Origin: Antedon mediterranea
Taxonomy: Eukaryota; Echinodermata; Crinoidea; Comatulida; Antedonidae
Assembly (NCBI RefSeq): GCF_964355755.1
Contig: NC_092677.1
Location: forward strand, 3,787,001 to 3,851,000
DNA: 64,000 nt
Direction of reading: 5' to 3'
Of this stretch, positions 61,001-64,000 are shown piece by piece (position 1 is the stretch's first letter; each line of letters opens with the position of its first letter). Under the pieces are notes generated by a model that ran no database searches, was not told the DNA's origin, and was given only the letters and a program-made list of their open reading frames with translations. Made by a program: the position numbers and the translations under genes.

Positions 61001-63968
61001 CAATTACTTATTTCAAATTCTTTCCAACAAATTAGTATAAATGATTACCAAGCCAACACCTTAAATAATAATTTGTTCTCTTAAAAGGGGTGTCCACTGA
61101 AATAGAGGTTGGCTAGCGTTATACTATGTATTTCTACCCGTTTGTTATAAGAAAGTGTCCCCTGAATAGAGGATGTTCTTAAAGGATTCTACTGTATTTT
61201 ATCTGACTTAATAAGTCTATTTCATGCCTTGCTTACCTGGATAAACCGACAAATGCCATATTCTCCTCAAAGAGCAAGATATACTCGAAAAGTAGAACAT
61301 TCATTGAACACTCCTCTCCATAAATGGTTTGTGGACTGTATCATTTATGGAGAGGGGTGTTGAATTTTCTACTTTTCGAATATATCTTGCTCTTCGAGTA
61401 AAATGGCATTTGTTGGTTTATCCAGGTAAGCTAGGCACGAAATAGACTACCAAAACCATTTCTGATTTGTGTAATTTTCCATCTCCATCCTAATCATCTC
61501 TATTTCTGTCGTTAGTCTGTCAGCTAGCCCGAACTATAGACTTAGGCTTTGTCATCGCTATGATTTTTTTAGAACAATCAATAATTTTAATCACATAGAA
61601 AGTCAGACACTAAACTCATCAGGATTTATTGACAATCAGTACTTAATAAATATTCATAAATTTATAAATTTATCCAGGTACGGTAATCATTGTTTATCTT
61701 ATCATCTCATAATTATATTCATTTGAGCTTGGATATGAATATGTTTGACCTGGAAATTATTTTATTGCTCATATTGTCTTTCTGATTGCAACTGTGTGCA
61801 CTGAACCATAGTAATGTCTCAGTCTTATTTCGTCTTTGCTCTGTTTGAGCATAGAGGTACAGTTGTACCCTTCCTAGTTTGATTAGCACACTCACACACG
61901 ATATATTTATTGTTCAAATTGAACTGTTAAATTCATAAAAACCAGTTGAATTCTCAAGTTTAGATATTGTTGTTCTTTGGCAGTTTCAGTTTTGAATGAA
62001 ATGTAAATATTCAATTTGTGTATTTTGTACACATACTGTATTTCACATCAAAGGTATTAGTCTATAAACCCCTACCCTCACCTCAACTCATTTCCAATGT
62101 AGGAGGCTACTATTACTAACAGTCAATATATGCATCTGTGCTGTACCCAGTTCCTTAGTTTAATACTGTAAAGCAATGATAAATTTGGACCTGCCGTTTG
62201 TTCGAGTACCGTATTTGTTGTTGGTTTTGTTGTTGTTATAATATCTCCAATTCATAATGCTAAGTTTAATAGCTGAAATTAAATTAATTATTGCTAATCA
62301 TTTATGGAGAATTAGGCTTTGATTATTTTGCAAGTGTATGTTAACTGTTTAAATTTATTTATCATGTATTAGTTACTACTTTATGTTACTGTGAATGATT
62401 AAAAGCATTGTTAAGACTACCGTTAAATTTACACCACAGCCTTTTTTTAAATATGTTAAGGTTTAATATGGTTTTTCTTATTATTATCTTATTTTTTGAG
62501 GTTTTTAAACCGGTTTTATAACTTAAATGTAAACTTTCTTTTTGTAGCAATCAGAATGGTATGACAACATCACAATCAGTCCCAGAATACCTTGCAGCTG
62601 ACAACAGCACCGTCAGAAAGCGATCACCTAAACTAGGAAAGAAAAAAAATGTCCGCAAATCAACTCCATGGTACAGTGTAAGTGTCTCGAAGCATAAAAT
62701 GTATTTCAATATTATATTTATGTATTTAACAAGGTATTATCTTTCTTTAGTGTATTTTGTGCCTAGCTATACCTGGATAAACCAACATTAGCCCTTCTCT
62801 CTGGAGTGAGAAAACGATACCAAAAAAAAAGAATTGTAGATGTCTTGTACATTCCATCTAGAGTTTCCTTAGTTTATTTTGTGCGTAGTTATATCTGGAT
62901 AAACCAATCTTAGCCCTTCTCTTCTACCTACTCCCACACCTCTAGTGATGTGTTGTTATTTATGTTCATTTTATTTATAGGTCCTTCAATCAAACTACAA
63001 ATCAAGATGTGAGGAATTTCAGAAACTTTTCAAAGGTATTCCAGATACAGAGCGTTTAACAGTCGGTGAGTTTAAGAATAAATTGTTGGTGCAGTGACCT
63101 CTGACCTTAATTTTTTTTTTCTGCTGATGACTGACTTCAAATTCCACAAATTTAAAATCAAGTTTTGAATCCTGTATTTTCAGATTATTCATGTGCATTA
63201 CAAAAAGAGATATTAGTCCATGGACGGATGTATGTTACACAAAACTACCTGTGTTTTTATGCAAATATATTCAAATGGGAGACAACAGTGAGTACATTAT
63301 TATTATAATCATATTGGTCCCAACAGCAGACCTCAATTCTACAACCTCTCCCAAAGACTTTTAGCTGTAAATGTAATAATTGATGCAAACCGCTGATTCA
63401 ATTATATAGAAATGTCCCATGCAAGTTGCAATGTTGTTTATACTGTTTAAAAGATTTTTTGGAAATCCAAAGATTTTGGCCAGTCTAAAGCTCTGTCTAC
63501 ACTATCAAACTTTATGTTACAAAAAATGTGCCCAAATAGGTATGTCACATAAAGTTTGACAGTGTAGACAGAGCTTAAAGATGATGGGGTTTTTGAGGAT
63601 TTTTACTTTAATTTCTACTAAATTATTTGATTCTTTTTGTTTTAGCTTACAATTCAACTAAAGGACATAACGGCAGTGACTAAAGAAAGGACAGTGCGGT
63701 TCATACCAAATGCATTGCAGGTCACTACAGCAACAGAAAAGGTAAAAAAGAGTTAGTTTTACAATTATTGTTGACATTTTTTATCAAAAAACATCATTAT
63801 TAAAACATTTATGAAATTGAAAAAGTTTTAATTTCAAGGTGTTTATTGATTTTTTGTTTGAATTATGATTCATTTTATTTTCCACAGTACTTTTTTACAT
63901 CATTTGGGTCTAGAGACAAATCGTTTATGACCATCTTCAAACTATGGCAGAATTCACTCATGCAACTG
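49075..63968 (+). CDS. GRAMD1: GRAM-domain sterol transporter GRAMD1/Aster (partial)
   Basis: ER-anchored Aster proteins move cholesterol from plasma membrane to ER; the GRAM domain senses phosphatidylserine and cholesterol. Proposed exons: first exon 1a 49075-49436 (120 aa, Ser/Pro/Gly-rich) or 1b 54732-55117 (128 aa, basic C-terminal part), then 58726-58785, 59530-59577, 59958-59984, 60510-60731, 62548-62677, 62981-63065, 63184-63287, 63646-63741, 63888-63968. Both first exons end in phase 2 and join the same acceptor. The next four exons are phase 2-2 and could each be skipped. GRAM begins at TPWYS|VLQSNYKSRCEEFQKLF, with IPDTERLTVDYSCALQKE, YLCFYANIFKWET and YFFTSFGSRDKSF; these fit GRAMD1 better than GRAMD2. 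The StART-like (VASt) domain and membrane anchor lie beyond the right edge. Which cassette exons are really used is unknown. Confidence 0.9.
49628..50022. mobile_element. 395-bp TIR element with TAA target duplication
   Basis: Terminal inverted repeats of about 55 bp (TGCACTTGTCAATTGTATGA..., with CCCACTATAC and GAGGTGCGTCATTT) are flanked by TAA at 49625-49627 and 50023-50025. A 3 bp TWA duplication is typical of PIF/Harbinger. The interior repeats GTGCGTCAT words. Non-coding. In GRAMD1 intron 1a. Confidence 0.8.
52095..52350 (+). mobile_element. MITE-B copy
   Basis: Shares ATTTACCTGAAAAAACTG, TTGGCTGCCATCCAA (52201-52215, one mismatch to the NFI palindrome), TAAAACTACAAAATAAC and CATGTTTCTGGGGGACAA with the copy at 30.3 kb. 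Confidence 0.65.
53185..53322. mobile_element. MITE-C copy
   Basis: Ends AGCTTAGTTTCCACTAG and CTAGTGGGAACCACGCT are inverted copies; TAA and TTA flank it. Shorter internal palindrome than the 42.5 kb copy. Confidence 0.75.
55118..57150. other. GRAMD1 intron 1b, left part
   Basis: Contains a C-rich patch (55713-55740) with three ACCAAAxxCxTTGGT-like palindromes near 55690, 55753 and 55794, a retroposon-like end (GTGCGCTATAAAAA then TTA repeats, 56250-56287) and AT-rich sequence. No exon recognised. Confidence 0.4.
57153..57915. repeat. 74-bp minisatellite, about 10 units
   Basis: ACTAGTGTACTGATAA recurs at 57184, 57258, 57332, 57406, 57480, 57554, 57628, 57702, 57776 and about 57850. Units 1-6 alternate between GATAAGAC and GATAAAAC, a partial 148 bp dimer structure; later units are uniform GATAAGAC. 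Confidence 0.9.
58159..58341. mobile_element. MITE-C copy, TTA target duplication
   Basis: AGCGTGGTTCCCACTAG at the left and CTAGTGGGAACCAAGCT at the right, flanked by TTA on both sides. Long internal palindrome as in the 42.5 kb copy. In the intron before GRAMD1 exon 58726. Confidence 0.8.
58442..58591. mobile_element. MITE-A copy
   Basis: Near-full-length with AGCTCTGTCTAC and GTAAACAGAGCT ends. CCATATATGG and CCATATTTGG intact. Flanks TAA and TTA are not identical. Confidence 0.8.
58926..59094. mobile_element. MITE-A copy
   Basis: Ends AGCTCTGTCTACACTATC and GTGTAGACAGAGCC, with TTA on the left. One CCATATTTGG intact. Between GRAMD1 cassette exons. Confidence 0.75.
59120..59440 (-). mobile_element. 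MITE-B copy, reverse orientation, decayed
   Basis: Inverted family blocks (AACCAAAAACCCATTG, GTCAATTTGACAATTTTTTGC, TAAATTTCGGTTTCTGCAG). The NFI palindrome is degraded (TTGACTTCTAGTCAA). Confidence 0.6.
59684..59828. mobile_element. MITE-A copy
   Basis: Ends AGCTCTGTCTACACTATA and GTGTAGACAGAGCT. Interior CArG motifs lost. Flanking triplets differ. Confidence 0.75.
60732..61213. other. GRAMD1 intron sequence
   Basis: AT-rich, no exon seen. A weak TGTCCACTGAAATAGAGG / GTCCCCTGAATAGAGG direct repeat (about 61090 and 61157) is related to text near 42790. Confidence 0.35.
61214..61448. mobile_element. Hairpin MITE-D
   Basis: Arms AGTCTATTTCATGCC...CCTGGATAAACC and GGTTTATCCAGG...GGCACGAAATAGACT are inverted. 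Inner arms AGAGCAAGATATACTCGAAA and ATAAATG also pair, so nearly the whole unit folds. Partial relatives lie near 46445-46560, 53645-53730, 62750-62815 and 62875-62930. Confidence 0.8.
61449..62547. other. GRAMD1 intron sequence
   Basis: AT-rich, no repeat family or exon that I can name. Confidence 0.35.
63489..63575. mobile_element. Short MITE-A copy, TAA target duplication
   Basis: Flanked by TAA at 63486-63488 and 63576-63578. Only the arms remain, the CArG-bearing centre being deleted. In the intron between GRAM-domain exons. Confidence 0.8.
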
Positions 63969-64000
63969 GTGAGTATGCTGGCATTATGCCAAGTATACAG

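Overview
The window looks like nuclear DNA of a marine invertebrate, most likely a deuterostome and plausibly an echinoderm. Genes are split by GT-AG introns, the DNA is AT-rich, introns and spacers are packed with short inverted-repeat transposons and tRNA-derived SINEs, and TAGGCCTA-type low complexity is common. The species assignment is inference. No bacterial, plasmid or phage feature is visible. Exon structures below were built by hand from splice sites, reading phase and remembered family similarity; nothing was aligned or searched.

Region by region. (1) 1.8-3.0 kb: a rhodopsin-class GPCR most like bombesin-type peptide receptors. (2) 6.2-18.3 kb: a cluster of galactose-3-O-sulfotransferase (Gal3ST-like) genes, three intact two-exon genes in -, +, - order plus a fourth copy that lost exon 2. 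(3) 19.1-43.9 kb (+): a gene of about 32 exons that I assign to CFAP44 (WDR52), a WD-repeat and coiled-coil protein of motile cilia. (4) 45.8-48.9 kb (-): IFT46, an intraflagellar transport complex B subunit, in 8 exons, convergent with CFAP44. (5) 49.1 kb to the right edge (+): GRAMD1/Aster with two alternative first exons, a run of phase-2 cassette exons and the GRAM domain; the gene runs off the window. IFT46 and GRAMD1 are head to head with 189 bp between start codons.

How the genes relate: CFAP44 and IFT46 both act in cilia, and an RFX-type X-box lies just upstream of the CFAP44 start. The Gal3ST copies are a local gene family with signs of gene conversion. The GPCR and GRAMD1 have no evident functional link to their neighbours.

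The most unusual content is in the repeats. About 20 copies of one TTA/TAA-flanked MITE carry SRF-type CArG boxes (CCAAATATGG, CCATATATGG), and a second MITE family carries NFI-type palindromes (TTGGC-N5-GCCAA). Other repeats are minisatellites with 21, 35, 48, 68 and 74 bp periods, a 1.0 kb foldback element, a 395 bp TAA-flanked element and nested insertions. I see no CRISPR array and no convincing functional tRNA or rRNA gene.
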